Source: Mumia quercus | Lineage (GTDB): Bacteria; Actinomycetota; Actinomycetes; Propionibacteriales; Nocardioidaceae | Length of the DNA: 64,000 bases | Direction: 5' to 3' | NCBI RefSeq assembly: GCF_025506335.1 | Contig: NZ_JANZYO010000004.1 | Location: 248,001 to 312,000, forward strand | In this document: in pieces, positions 16,569-24,206 of the stretch | Position numbering within the stretch: the first letter of the stretch is position 1 | Layout of the letters: each line of letters opens with the position of its first letter | Made by a program: the position numbers and the translations under genes | The notes under the pieces: model-generated | Databases searched by the model: none | The model's input: the letters and a program-made list of their open reading frames with translations, nothing else | Told to the model about the DNA's origin: nothing

Positions 16569-17731
16569 CAGCTCCATCCAGCCTGGGTCCCGCCGACCCG
16601 CTCGGCCTCGATCTGTTCCTGGTAGCCGCTGGCGAGGTAGGCCTCCATCGGGTTCGCCGGGAGGCCCTGCGTCTCACGCCACGCGGCGAGGTCCGCGCGC
16701 ACGTCGGTGTAGAAGGCGTCCATGAAGATCTCGTTCGCCCGCAGGACGTCGCCGTCCTCCTGTGCCGCCGTCAGGGCGTCGGTGTCCACGAGCAGCGCGC
16801 GCGCCGTCATCTCCTGGACGTTGAGCACCGAGCGGATCTGGCCCGGGATCTTCTTCTCGATGTTGTGGCACTGGTCGAGCATGAACGCGGTGTCGCCGTC
16901 CTTGCCGTACCCGCCACCGCGGACGACCTCGTAGAGGATCCGGAACAGCTGGTACGGGTCGGCCGCACCCACGATCAGGTCGTCGTCGGCGTAGAAGCGC
17001 GAGTTGAAGTCGAACGAGCCGAGCTTCCCGAGCCGCAGCAGCTGCGCGACGATGAACTCGATGTTGGTGCCGGGCGCGTGGTGGCCGGTGTCGAGGCAGA
17101 CGACGGCGTTGTCACCGAGCGCGGCGACGTGCGTGTACGCCGTACCCCAGTCGGGGACGTCGGTGTGGTAGAAGGACGGCTCGAAGAACTTGTACTCGAG
17201 CACGAGACGCTGGTCAGCCGACAGCCGCTCGTAGATCGTGGCCAGCGACTCGGCGAGCCGGTCCTGGCGGCCGTGCATGTCGTTCTGGCCGGGGTAGTTG
17301 CTTCCCTCGGCGAGCCAGATCTTGAGGTCGCGCGACCCGGTCGCGTTCATCACGTCGATGCACGCGAAGTGGTGGTCGATCGCCTTCTGGCGGATCTTGG
17401 GGTCGGTGTGCGTCAGGGCGCCGAGCTTGTAGTCGTCGTCCTGGAACGTGTTGCTGTTGATCGTCCCGAGGCCGATGCCCTGGTCCTCGGCGAAGCGGCG
17501 CAGCGCCGCGTAGTCGTCGACCTCGTCCCACGGGATGTGCAGCGCGACGCGCGGCGCGAGCCCGGTGAAGCGGTGCACGGCAGCGGCGTCGGCGATCTTC
17601 TCCTCGACCGTCCGAGGCGTGCCGGGCGAGCCGAAGACCTTGAACCGCGTACCGGAGTTGCCGTAGGCCCACGAGGGGACCTCGATCTCCTGCTCCGCGA
17701 GTCGCGACGCGATGTCAGCGAAAGTCGTCAT
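16568..17731 (-). CDS. rhaI: L-rhamnose isomerase (RhaI type)
   Basis: A 387-residue TIM-barrel isomerase converting L-rhamnose to L-rhamnulose. It is of the RhaI group of Gram-positives and rhizobia rather than the E. coli RhaA type. Features: VALHIPWDEVDDY near residue 65, NSNTFQDDDYKLGALTHTDP, KIWLAEGSNYPGQNDMHGRQDRL and the metal ligands in LEYKFFEPSFYHTDVPDWG, CLDTGHHAPGTN and DFNSRFYADDDL. ATG at 17731, one base after the mutarotase stop; GGAGAG lies 10 nt upstream. In-frame upstream ATGs fall within the mutarotase gene and are less likely. It is central to the rhamnose operon. Confidence 0.93.
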   Translation of the reverse strand: MTTFADIASRLAEQEIEVPSWAYGNSGTRFKVFGSPGTPRTVEEKIADAAAVHRFTGLAPRVALHIPWDEVDDYAALRRFAEDQGIGLGTINSNTFQDDDYKLGALTHTDPKIRQKAIDHHFACIDVMNATGSRDLKIWLAEGSNYPGQNDMHGRQDRLAESLATIYERLSADQRLVLEYKFFEPSFYHTDVPDWGTAYTHVAALGDNAVVCLDTGHHAPGTNIEFIVAQLLRLGKLGSFDFNSRFYADDDLIVGAADPYQLFRILYEVVRGGGYGKDGDTAFMLDQCHNIEKKIPGQIRSVLNVQEMTARALLVDTDALTAAQEDGDVLRANEIFMDAFYTDVRADLAAWRETQGLPANPMEAYLASGYQEQIEAERVGGTQAGWS

Positions 17732-17732
17732 G

Positions 17733-18104
17733 TCAGTTGCTCTCTCCATGCGCACGGGTCTCGTACGCGCTCGTCTGTGCCAGCTGGTCTTCGAGGTGGA
17801 AGATCTCCTCGAGCTCGAGGAAGCCTTCGTCCGGTGCTCCGTCGAGGTCCTCGAAGAGCTCGGCCATCTCGGACTGCCAGCGACGGTTCACGTCGGTGGC
17901 AGCCATCTGTCGTCGGGCTTCCTCGAGCGACTCGGTCTCGAGGTAGCCGATCAGGAGCCCGTCGGGCCGGAGGAACAGCGAGTAGTTGTGCCAGCCGGCG
18001 GCGTGCAGGGCCTCGAGCATCTCGGGCCAGACCGCGGCGTGGCGACGCTTGTACTCGTCGATCCGGTCGGGCCGGACCTGCAGCTGGAAGCAGACGCGAC
18101 GCAT
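17733..18104 (-). CDS. rhaM: L-rhamnose mutarotase
   Basis: A 123-residue ferredoxin-like-fold protein that interconverts alpha and beta anomers of L-rhamnose, supplying the form used by the isomerase. Diagnostic features: the N-terminal RVCFQLQVRPDRIDEYKRRHAAVWPEML, GWHNYSLFLRPDGLLIGYLE and DVNRRWQSEMAELFED. It is about 20 residues longer than the E. coli protein, with an acidic C-terminal tail. It lies between the importer genes and rhaI, separated from the binding-protein gene by a strong hairpin. Confidence 0.9.
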   Translation of the reverse strand: MRRVCFQLQVRPDRIDEYKRRHAAVWPEMLEALHAAGWHNYSLFLRPDGLLIGYLETESLEEARRQMAATDVNRRWQSEMAELFEDLDGAPDEGFLELEEIFHLEDQLAQTSAYETRAHGESN

Positions 18105-18136
18105 CGTTCCTCCGAGATTCGATGGTGGGTGGTGGG

Positions 18137-18170
18137 TCCCGGCCTCCCCAGGCCGCCGGGGAGGCCGGGA
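18137..18170 (-). terminator. Strong hairpin between the importer and catabolic halves of the operon
   Basis: TCCCGGCCTCCCC-aggccgcc-GGGGAGGCCGGGA forms a perfect 13-bp GC-rich stem with an 8-nt loop in the 123-bp gap between rhaS and rhaM. No T-run follows, so it may act as a partial terminator or as an mRNA 3' end stabiliser that raises binding-protein expression. Confidence 0.6.
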
Positions 18171-18227
18171 ACCACGTCTCAGGTGCCAGGCGCGAACGAC
18201 CTGGCGGACTTCACTTCGACCGTGAGA

Positions 18228-19277
18228 TCAGAAGTTGAAGTCGTCGATGTTGTCCTTGTTGAACTCCAGCGGCTCGCCGAGGACCACGACGCCGTTCTCG
18301 CCGACGGTGTACTCACCGAGCTTGCCGGCCTCGAACTTGTCGCCTTCCTTGCCCTCGATCTCGCCCTCGATGAGCGCCTTCGCGGCGAAGGCGGTCAGGT
18401 AGCCGAGGTCCTCGGGGCTCCACAGCGCGAACGAGCCGACGGTGCCGTTCTTGACGTACTCACGCATCTGGTCCGGGGTGCCCAGACCGGTCAGCGCGAC
18501 CTTGCCCTTGTACTGCGAGTCCGACAGGTAGCGGGCCGCCGCGGCGATGCCGACGGTGGTCGGAGAGACGATGCCCTTGAGGTCGGAGTGCTTCTGCAGG
18601 AGCGCGGCGGTCTTGTCGAACGACGTCTGGTCGTCGTCGTCGCCGTAGACCGTCTCGACGAGCTCGATGTTCGGGTGGTTCGCCTTGAGCTCCTCCTCCA
18701 TGAGCTTGATCCACTCGTTCTGGTTCGTCGCGTTCGCCGACGCCGAGAGGATGGCGATCTTGCCCTGGTCGCCGATGGCCTTGGCGATGAGCTCGACCTG
18801 CTTGGAGGCGATGCCCTTGGCGTCGGCCTGGCTCACGAAGAGGTCGCGGTACTCCGGATCGGTGTCGGAGTCGAAGGTCACGACCTTGGTGCCGGCGTCA
18901 CGCGCCTCCTGGAGGGCGTCGCCGATGGCCTTCGGGTCGTTCGCCGAGATGGCGATCGCGCCGGTGCCCTGCTGGGTCAGCGTGTTGATGTAGCTGACCT
19001 GCGAGTCGGGCGTCGCCTCGGACGGGCCGACCTCCTTGAAGGTGCCACCGAACTCCTCGACGGCCGCCTTGCCGCCGGTCGAGGAGGCGTCGAAGTACGG
19101 GTTGCCGAGGTTCTTCGGGAGGAACGTCACCGACAGGTCGCCGCTGCCGCCGTCGCCGGAACCGCCCTCGTCATCGCTTCCGCCGCAGGCGGTGAGCACC
19201 AGGCTCAGGCCGAGCGCAGCGGCGACGGCCGGGACGAACCGGCCAAGGCCGCGACGCCTCGTCGTTGCTGTGGTCAT
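18228..19277 (-). CDS. rhaS: Rhamnose ABC transporter substrate-binding lipoprotein
   Basis: A 349-residue periplasmic-binding-protein-like lipoprotein. The signal peptide ends in the lipobox LTAC (about residues 29-32), followed by a Gly/Ser/Asp-rich linker. The mature part is a peripls_BP_4-type sugar-binding domain (FLPKNLGNPYFDASSTGGKAAVEEF, AISANDPKAIGDAL, VVTFDSDTDPEYRDLFV), close to RhaS of rhizobia. It should capture L-rhamnose outside the membrane. The ATG at 19277 overlaps the permease stop (ATGA). Importer, mutarotase and isomerase in one operon support rhamnose as ligand. Confidence 0.9.
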   Translation of the reverse strand: MTTATTRRRGLGRFVPAVAAALGLSLVLTACGGSDDEGGSGDGGSGDLSVTFLPKNLGNPYFDASSTGGKAAVEEFGGTFKEVGPSEATPDSQVSYINTLTQQGTGAIAISANDPKAIGDALQEARDAGTKVVTFDSDTDPEYRDLFVSQADAKGIASKQVELIAKAIGDQGKIAILSASANATNQNEWIKLMEEELKANHPNIELVETVYGDDDDQTSFDKTAALLQKHSDLKGIVSPTTVGIAAAARYLSDSQYKGKVALTGLGTPDQMREYVKNGTVGSFALWSPEDLGYLTAFAAKALIEGEIEGKEGDKFEAGKLGEYTVGENGVVVLGEPLEFNKDNIDDFNF

Positions 19278-20416
19278 CGGTCTTCTCTCTCTCGCTCGCC
19301 GACCGGGGTGTCCGTGTCGGACTGGGGTACGCCGGGCGCGGAGGTGCCTGGCGATGTAGCGCTTGACTGCGCTCCGGGGCCGCCTCGCCGTCGTCGCTTG
19401 CTGCTGACCCAGCCGAGGACGCTCGAGCCCACGACGGAGACGACCAGCAGAAGGCCGGTGACGATGTTGATGACGTCGGCGGTCTGGTCGGCAAGGCGCA
19501 ACGCGCTGCCGATCGCCCCGATGAGGAGCACACCGGCGATCACGCCGGGAAGTGCCCCTCGTCCGCCGAAGATCGAGACGCCGCCGAGGAGGACTGCGGC
19601 GATGACCTGCAGCTCCATCCCGTTGGCGTTGTCGCCGCGGGCACTTCCGTACCGCAGCGTGTAGTAGATGCCTGCGAGCGCGGAGACCACGCCCGTGAGC
19701 ACGAACAGGAGCAGCTTGGTCCGCTCCACGCGGATGCCGGAGAAGCGCGCGGCGCCCTCGTTGAGGCCGATCGCGTACACGCCTCGACCGAACGCGGTGA
19801 AGTGGAGCAGGACGATGAAGAGGATCGCGAGCACCGCGAACGGGATCATGATCGACGGAATGTCCGACTCGCCGATGCGCCCGCGCGCCCAGTCGGTCCA
19901 CGTGTCCGGGAAGTCCGTGACGGCCGTGGTCCCGAGCAGACCCACGGCGATGCCGCGGTAGAGGGCGAGCGTGCCGATCGTGACGGCGAGCGACGGGAGG
20001 CCGACCGTCGTCACGAGGAACCCGTTGAACGCGCCGCACACGACGCCGACCAGCAGCGCGGCCAGGGCCGCGACGAGGATCGGGGTGCCCTTGTCGTACA
20101 GGACACCGAACGAGACGCTCGCGAGCGCGACCGTGCTCGCGACCGACAGGTCGATCTCACCGGTGATGATCACCAGCGTCATCGGCAGCGCGATCAGGAG
20201 GATCGGCGCGACGTCGAGGAGCAGGTACGTGATCGTGATCGGCCGGTCGAAGAACGGCACCGTCGCCGACGCGTACAGGTAGACGACGACCAGCGCTGCC
20301 CAGACCGCGACGTCACGGCTGAAGAGGATCCGCTGCCACAGCGGCCGCTGGTGGTCGCGGTAGGTGCGAGCGACCTGCTTCGTCTCGCTGTCGGAGGGGT
20401 GGATGAGGCTGGTCAT
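19274..20416 (-). CDS. rhaQ: Rhamnose ABC transporter permease (second)
   Basis: A 380-residue RbsC/BPD_transp_2-family inner-membrane permease. Hydrophobic helices run from about residue 35 to 340. The family motif ITGEIDLSVASTVALASV and the coupling-region sequence GLNEGAARFSGIRVERTKLL are both present. The last 40 residues form a hydrophilic tail rich in Arg, Ser, Thr and Pro. The ATG at 20416 overlaps the stop of the other permease (ATGA). The two permeases presumably form a heterodimer. Which of P and Q is which is by convention only. Confidence 0.88.
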   Translation of the reverse strand: MTSLIHPSDSETKQVARTYRDHQRPLWQRILFSRDVAVWAALVVVYLYASATVPFFDRPITITYLLLDVAPILLIALPMTLVIITGEIDLSVASTVALASVSFGVLYDKGTPILVAALAALLVGVVCGAFNGFLVTTVGLPSLAVTIGTLALYRGIAVGLLGTTAVTDFPDTWTDWARGRIGESDIPSIMIPFAVLAILFIVLLHFTAFGRGVYAIGLNEGAARFSGIRVERTKLLLFVLTGVVSALAGIYYTLRYGSARGDNANGMELQVIAAVLLGGVSIFGGRGALPGVIAGVLLIGAIGSALRLADQTADVINIVTGLLLVVSVVGSSVLGWVSSKRRRRGGPGAQSSATSPGTSAPGVPQSDTDTPVGEREREDR

Positions 20417-21447
20417 GCGGCGTCCCTCTCTGCCAGCAGCTTCTTGTGCTGACGCTCGCGCAGCACCTTGTCGAGGACGATCGCGGCGATGATGAGGATG
20501 CCGACCACGGCGCGCTGCCAGAAGTCCTGGATGCCGAGGATCGGGAGGCCGCGGTTGATCGTCATGAGGAGGTAGGCGCCGACTGCGGCACCGAAGAGGG
20601 TGCCGCTGCCGCCGAAGATCGCGACGCCGCCGATGACCGCCGCACCGACCGCCTCGAACTCGATGCCGAGCCCGGCGCCGGAGCTGATGGTGCCGTAGCG
20701 CGCGACGTACAGGACGCCTGCGAGACCGGCGAGGCCACCGGAGGCGGCGAACGCCAGCAGGGTGCGCTTGGTCTTCTTCAGGCCGTAGAGGGTCGCCGCG
20801 TCTGGGTCGGACCCGATCGCGTACATCTCGCGGCCCCCGCGCGTGCGTCCCATGACGTACGCGCCGATGCCGAGGACGAGGAAGGAGATCCAGGCCAGCG
20901 ACGGGATCCCGAGGATCGACGACGTGCCGAAGGAGAGCAGGTCGCGCGGGATGTCGGAAGCGTTGATCCGGTCCGAGCCGGCCCACGACATCATGATGCC
21001 GCGGTAGATGTAGAGCGTGCCGAGCGTGATGACGAGCGCCGGGACCTTCGCGAACGCGACGAGCACGCCGTTGACCAGGCCCAGGACGACGCCGAGCAGG
21101 ACCGCCAGCAGGAGCACGACCGGGACCGGGAGGCCGGTGTCGACGAAGAGACGCCCGGTCGCGTACGCCACGAGCCCGAGGATCGAGCCTACGGAGAGAT
21201 CGACGTTGCGGGTGATGATGACGATCGCCTGGCCGACCGCGAGGACCACCAGGATCGACGGCGTCAGGAAGAGGTCGCGCCACCCGTCCTTGCTGAAGAG
21301 GAACGACGGGTTGATGGCGGTCGTGACCGCGAGGACCACCAGGAACGCGAGGATGATGCCGGTCTCGCGGGCCTGCACGATCTTGCGGAGCCGGTCGCCG
21401 GTCGACGGCTTCGGCGCCGCGTGGGCGGCGGGGGCTGCGGTGCTCAT
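20413..21447 (-). CDS. rhaP: Rhamnose ABC transporter permease (first)
   Basis: A 344-residue BPD_transp_2-family permease with about eight to ten hydrophobic segments. Motifs: IVIITRNVDLSVGSILGLVAYATG, VNGVLVAFAKVPALVITLGTLYIYRG and the cytoplasmic coupling loop AIGSDPDAATLYGLKKTKRTLL. A GGSGTLFGAAVGAYLL repeat near the end is typical of ribose/rhamnose permeases. The ends overlap the ATPase gene upstream and the second permease downstream by 4 bp each, so translation is coupled. Confidence 0.88.
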   Translation of the reverse strand: MSTAAPAAHAAPKPSTGDRLRKIVQARETGIILAFLVVLAVTTAINPSFLFSKDGWRDLFLTPSILVVLAVGQAIVIITRNVDLSVGSILGLVAYATGRLFVDTGLPVPVVLLLAVLLGVVLGLVNGVLVAFAKVPALVITLGTLYIYRGIMMSWAGSDRINASDIPRDLLSFGTSSILGIPSLAWISFLVLGIGAYVMGRTRGGREMYAIGSDPDAATLYGLKKTKRTLLAFAASGGLAGLAGVLYVARYGTISSGAGLGIEFEAVGAAVIGGVAIFGGSGTLFGAAVGAYLLMTINRGLPILGIQDFWQRAVVGILIIAAIVLDKVLRERQHKKLLAERDAA

Positions 21448-22961
21448 GCGGACGCTCCCTGGGTGTTCGTGGCCGCAAACATGACCGCCTCGGGGGTGGC
21501 CTCGTCGCGGCTGAGCTCGGCGGTGATGCGACCCTCGTGGACGACGACGACCCGGTCGGCCATCCCGAGGACCTCGGGGAGCTCCGACGAGATCATGACG
21601 ACGGCCATGCCTTCGCCGGCGAGGGCGGACAGCAGGCGGTGGACCTCGGCCTTCGTGCCGACGTCGATGCCGCGGGTGGGCTCGTCGACGATCAGGACGT
21701 CAGGCTTGGTGCTGAGCCACTTGGCGAGGACGACCTTCTGCTGGTTGCCGCCGCTCAGGGTGCCCGCGAGCGTGTCGAGCGTGCTCGTCTTGACCTCCAG
21801 GCGCGAGGCCCAGTCACGGGCGGTGGCGTTCTCGGCGCGCGCCGAGAGCAGGCCCGCGCGGCTCAGGCGGCCACGGATCGCCATGGTGATGTTGCGCGTG
21901 ATGGTCGACTCGAGGACGAGCCCGTGCTTGCGGCGGTCCTCGGGGACGAGGGCCATGCCGAGCCGGATCGCAGCGGCCGGGTCGTTCGGCGGCACGACCT
22001 TGCCCGAGACCTTGACGGTGCCGGAGTCGTACGGGTCGACGCCGAAGGCGGCCTGCATGATCTCGCTGCGCCCGGCGCCGACGAGACCGGCGAGGCCGAC
22101 GATCTCCCCGCGACGGACCTGGAGGTCGACGTCGTGGAACACGCCGGCGCGGTTCAGCCCCTCGATCTCGAGGACGACCTCGCCGATCGCGGCAGGCTGC
22201 TTCGGGTAGAGCTCACCGACCTCGCGGCCGACGAGCCGTCGCACGACGTCGTCGACCGTGACGTCCGCGATGCGGTCGGTCGAGATGTACGCGCCGTCGC
22301 GCATCACCGTGATGGTGTCGCAGAGGGCGAAGACCTCGTCGAAGCGGTGGGAGATGAAGACGAGGGCGCGACCTTCGTCGCGCAGCGCACGGGCGATCGT
22401 CATCAGGCGCTCGACCTCGACGCCGGACAGCGCGGCCGTCGGCTCGTCCATGATGAGGACGCGGGCGTCGAGGGAGATGGCCTTGGCGATCTCGATGATC
22501 TGCTGGTCGGCGATCGAGAGGCCGTCAGCGGGGCGCTCGGGGTCGATGGCGACGCCGAGCCGGTCGAAGAGGGCGCGGGCCTCGGTGTCCATGGCCTTGC
22601 GGTCGATCCGGCCGAAACGGTTGCGCGGCTGGCGGCCCATGAAGAGGTTCTCGGTGACGCTGAGATCCGGGAAGAGCGTCGGCTCCTGGTAGATGACGGC
22701 GATGCCGGCGTCCTTCGCCTCGGCCGTGCTGCGGAAGTCGACCGGCTCCCCGAAGAGCTCGTACGAGCCCGAGTCCGCGCGGTACAGCCCCGCGATGATC
22801 TTGACCATCGTCGACTTGCCGGCGCCGTTCTCACCGACGAGCGCGTGGATCGACCCGGTGGTGACGGTCAGGCTGCCCGAGCGCAGGGCGACCACCTGCC
22901 CGAAGGTCTTCGAGACGTCGCGCAGTTCGAGCGCAACCGTCCCGGGGGCGGCTGTGGCCAT
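21444..22961 (-). CDS. rhaT: Rhamnose ABC transporter ATPase (double ABC domain)
   Basis: A 505-residue sugar-type ATPase with two ABC domains in tandem, like RbsA. The first has Walker A GENGAGKST (about residues 41-49), signature LSIADQQ and Walker B RVLIMDEPTAAL. The second has LSGGNQQKVVLAKWL and DVLIVDEPTRGIDVG, with a degenerate Walker A (GLVGAGRSE) as usual for this family. First gene of the rhamnose operon. The ATG at 22961 is preferred because GAGGAAG lies directly upstream; a GTG four codons earlier is in frame. The name rhaT here follows the rhizobial ABC system, not the E. coli symporter. Confidence 0.9.
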   Translation of the reverse strand: MATAAPGTVALELRDVSKTFGQVVALRSGSLTVTTGSIHALVGENGAGKSTMVKIIAGLYRADSGSYELFGEPVDFRSTAEAKDAGIAVIYQEPTLFPDLSVTENLFMGRQPRNRFGRIDRKAMDTEARALFDRLGVAIDPERPADGLSIADQQIIEIAKAISLDARVLIMDEPTAALSGVEVERLMTIARALRDEGRALVFISHRFDEVFALCDTITVMRDGAYISTDRIADVTVDDVVRRLVGREVGELYPKQPAAIGEVVLEIEGLNRAGVFHDVDLQVRRGEIVGLAGLVGAGRSEIMQAAFGVDPYDSGTVKVSGKVVPPNDPAAAIRLGMALVPEDRRKHGLVLESTITRNITMAIRGRLSRAGLLSARAENATARDWASRLEVKTSTLDTLAGTLSGGNQQKVVLAKWLSTKPDVLIVDEPTRGIDVGTKAEVHRLLSALAGEGMAVVMISSELPEVLGMADRVVVVHEGRITAELSRDEATPEAVMFAATNTQGASA

Positions 22962-23009
22962 CGACTTCCTCACCGACTTCCGTACACGCCGTTAACCAGG
23001 TGTGCATGT

Positions 23010-23023
23010 TTGAATCGTTTCAA
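23010..23023. promoter_or_regulatory. LacI-type operator in the rhamnose operon leader
   Basis: TTGAATC-GTTTCAA is a 14-bp palindrome with one mismatched pair around a central CG. It lies just downstream of the predicted minus-strand promoter, where a bound repressor would block transcription. Confidence 0.65.
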
Positions 23024-23041
23024 TTAACGTGGCGTTCACAA

Positions 23042-23068
23042 GGTATAGGAGGCCCTTGACCCGGTCAA
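23042..23068 (-). promoter_or_regulatory. Promoter of the rhamnose operon
   Basis: On the minus strand, TTGACC (23063-23068) and TATACC (23042-23047) are 15 nt apart and resemble -35 and -10 elements. The -35 element lies within a CCCTTGACC-C-GGTCAAGGG palindrome (23053-23071). The two LacI-type operators flank the promoter. Confidence 0.5.
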
Positions 23069-23076
23069 GGGGTAGT

Positions 23077-23090
23077 TTGAAACGATTCAG
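23077..23090. promoter_or_regulatory. Second LacI-type operator between rhaT and the regulator gene
   Basis: TTGAAAC-GATTCAG shares the core of the sites at 6649 and 23010, with two mismatched pairs. It lies between the operon promoter and the LacI-family gene and may mediate autoregulation or looping. Confidence 0.5.
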
Positions 23091-23156
23091 TGGCAGACTG
23101 CACACCCTGTGCGTCAGACTGCCTCGCACACATCCCAGCGAGACCGAGGAGCCGCC

Positions 23157-24191
23157 GTGGTCGAGACCCCGTCCGCGCCCACGCCCGCGTCCAGCCTTCG
23201 TGACGTGGCGGCGCTCGCTGGGGTCTCTGTCGGAACTGTCTCAAACGTCCTCAATCATCCCACCAAGGTGTCGGCGCAGACCGCCGAGCGTGTCTTCGCC
23301 GCCATCCAGCAGCTCGGATTCGTCCGAAACGAGGCGGCCCGCCAGCTCCGCCAGGGCCACAGCCGCTCGGTCGGCCTGATCGTCCTCGACATCCGCAACC
23401 CGTTCTTCACCGACGTCGCCCAAGGCGTCGAGGACGAGGTCACCGCGCGGTCGCGCAGCGTGCTCCTCGCCAACTGCGCCGAGGACGCCGCCCGTGAGAG
23501 CGCGTACCTCGACCTCTTCGAGGAGCAGCGGGTCGACGGCCTGCTGATCTCGCCCGTCGGCGACGTGCTCGAGCGCCTCGACCGGCTGCGCGCACGTGGC
23601 ATGGCCGTGATCCTCGTCGACCGGCTCGCGTCGACGGAGTCGTACAGCTCGGTGTCCGTCGACGACGTGCGCGGTGGGCGGATCGCCACGGAGCACCTGC
23701 TCTCCCTCGGGCGCCGTCGGATCACCTTCGTCGGGGCATCGACCGACATCGAGCAGGTGCGTGACCGGCTGGCCGGCGCGAAGGCAGCGGTGGCCGAGGT
23801 TCCCGACGCCACCCTCGAGCACCGCGAGATCGCCGGGATGAACGTCGCCCCCGCACTCGCTGAGGGCGAGCGCATCGTCGCGCTGCCGCCTGGGGAGCGC
23901 CCGGACGCCGTGTTCGCCGCCAACGACCTGATCGCCATGGGCATGCTCCAGGCGTTCACGCTGGGCGGGCTGCGCGTCCCCGACGACGTCGCTCTGATCG
24001 GCTACGACGACATCGACTACGCGGCGTCGGCGGCCATCCCGCTGTCGTCGATCCGTCAGCCTTCGCGCGAGATGGGCCGTCGCGCCGCCGAGCTGCTGCT
24101 GACCGAGATCGAGGCCGGCAGCAGGAACGCCGAGCACCAGCACATCGTGTTCGAGCCCGAGCTGGTCGCCCGCGCCTCGACGCTGGGCTGA
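23157..24191 (+). CDS. LacI-family regulator of rhamnose utilisation
   Basis: About 344 residues. N-terminal LacI helix-turn-helix and hinge (SLRDVAALAGVSVGTVSNVLNHPTKVSAQTAERVFAAIQQLGF), then a periplasmic-binding-protein-like effector domain (SVGLIVLDIRNPFFTDVAQGVEDE through VALIGYDDIDYAASAAIPLSSIRQP). The GTG at 23157 is chosen because GAGGAG (23146-23151) precedes it; an in-frame GTG at 23109 has no such site. Divergent from the rhamnose operon, and the shared region has two LacI-type operators matching the one before the rhamnosidase gene. It is probably a repressor relieved by rhamnose or a pathway intermediate. It is not an AraC-type RhaR/RhaS. Confidence 0.88.
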   Translation: MVETPSAPTPASSLRDVAALAGVSVGTVSNVLNHPTKVSAQTAERVFAAIQQLGFVRNEAARQLRQGHSRSVGLIVLDIRNPFFTDVAQGVEDEVTARSRSVLLANCAEDAARESAYLDLFEEQRVDGLLISPVGDVLERLDRLRARGMAVILVDRLASTESYSSVSVDDVRGGRIATEHLLSLGRRRITFVGASTDIEQVRDRLAGAKAAVAEVPDATLEHREIAGMNVAPALAEGERIVALPPGERPDAVFAANDLIAMGMLQAFTLGGLRVPDDVALIGYDDIDYAASAAIPLSSIRQPSREMGRRAAELLLTEIEAGSRNAEHQHIVFEPELVARASTLG

Positions 24192-24206
24192 CGCTCCGGC
24201 CGAGCA

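Noticed and set aside
13095-16625. A 1176-codon plus-strand frame opposite rhaB and the aldolase/dehydrogenase gene.
   Set aside because: Low-complexity composition and no recognisable domain; the minus-strand genes are certain.
19274-21478. A 734-codon frame that would join both rhamnose permeases.
   Set aside because: The first permease is in another frame with its own start and stop. This frame is only open by composition upstream of 20416.
24192-24206. Terminator between the LacI gene and the histidine kinase.
   Set aside because: Only 15 bp separate the stops and no convincing stem is visible.
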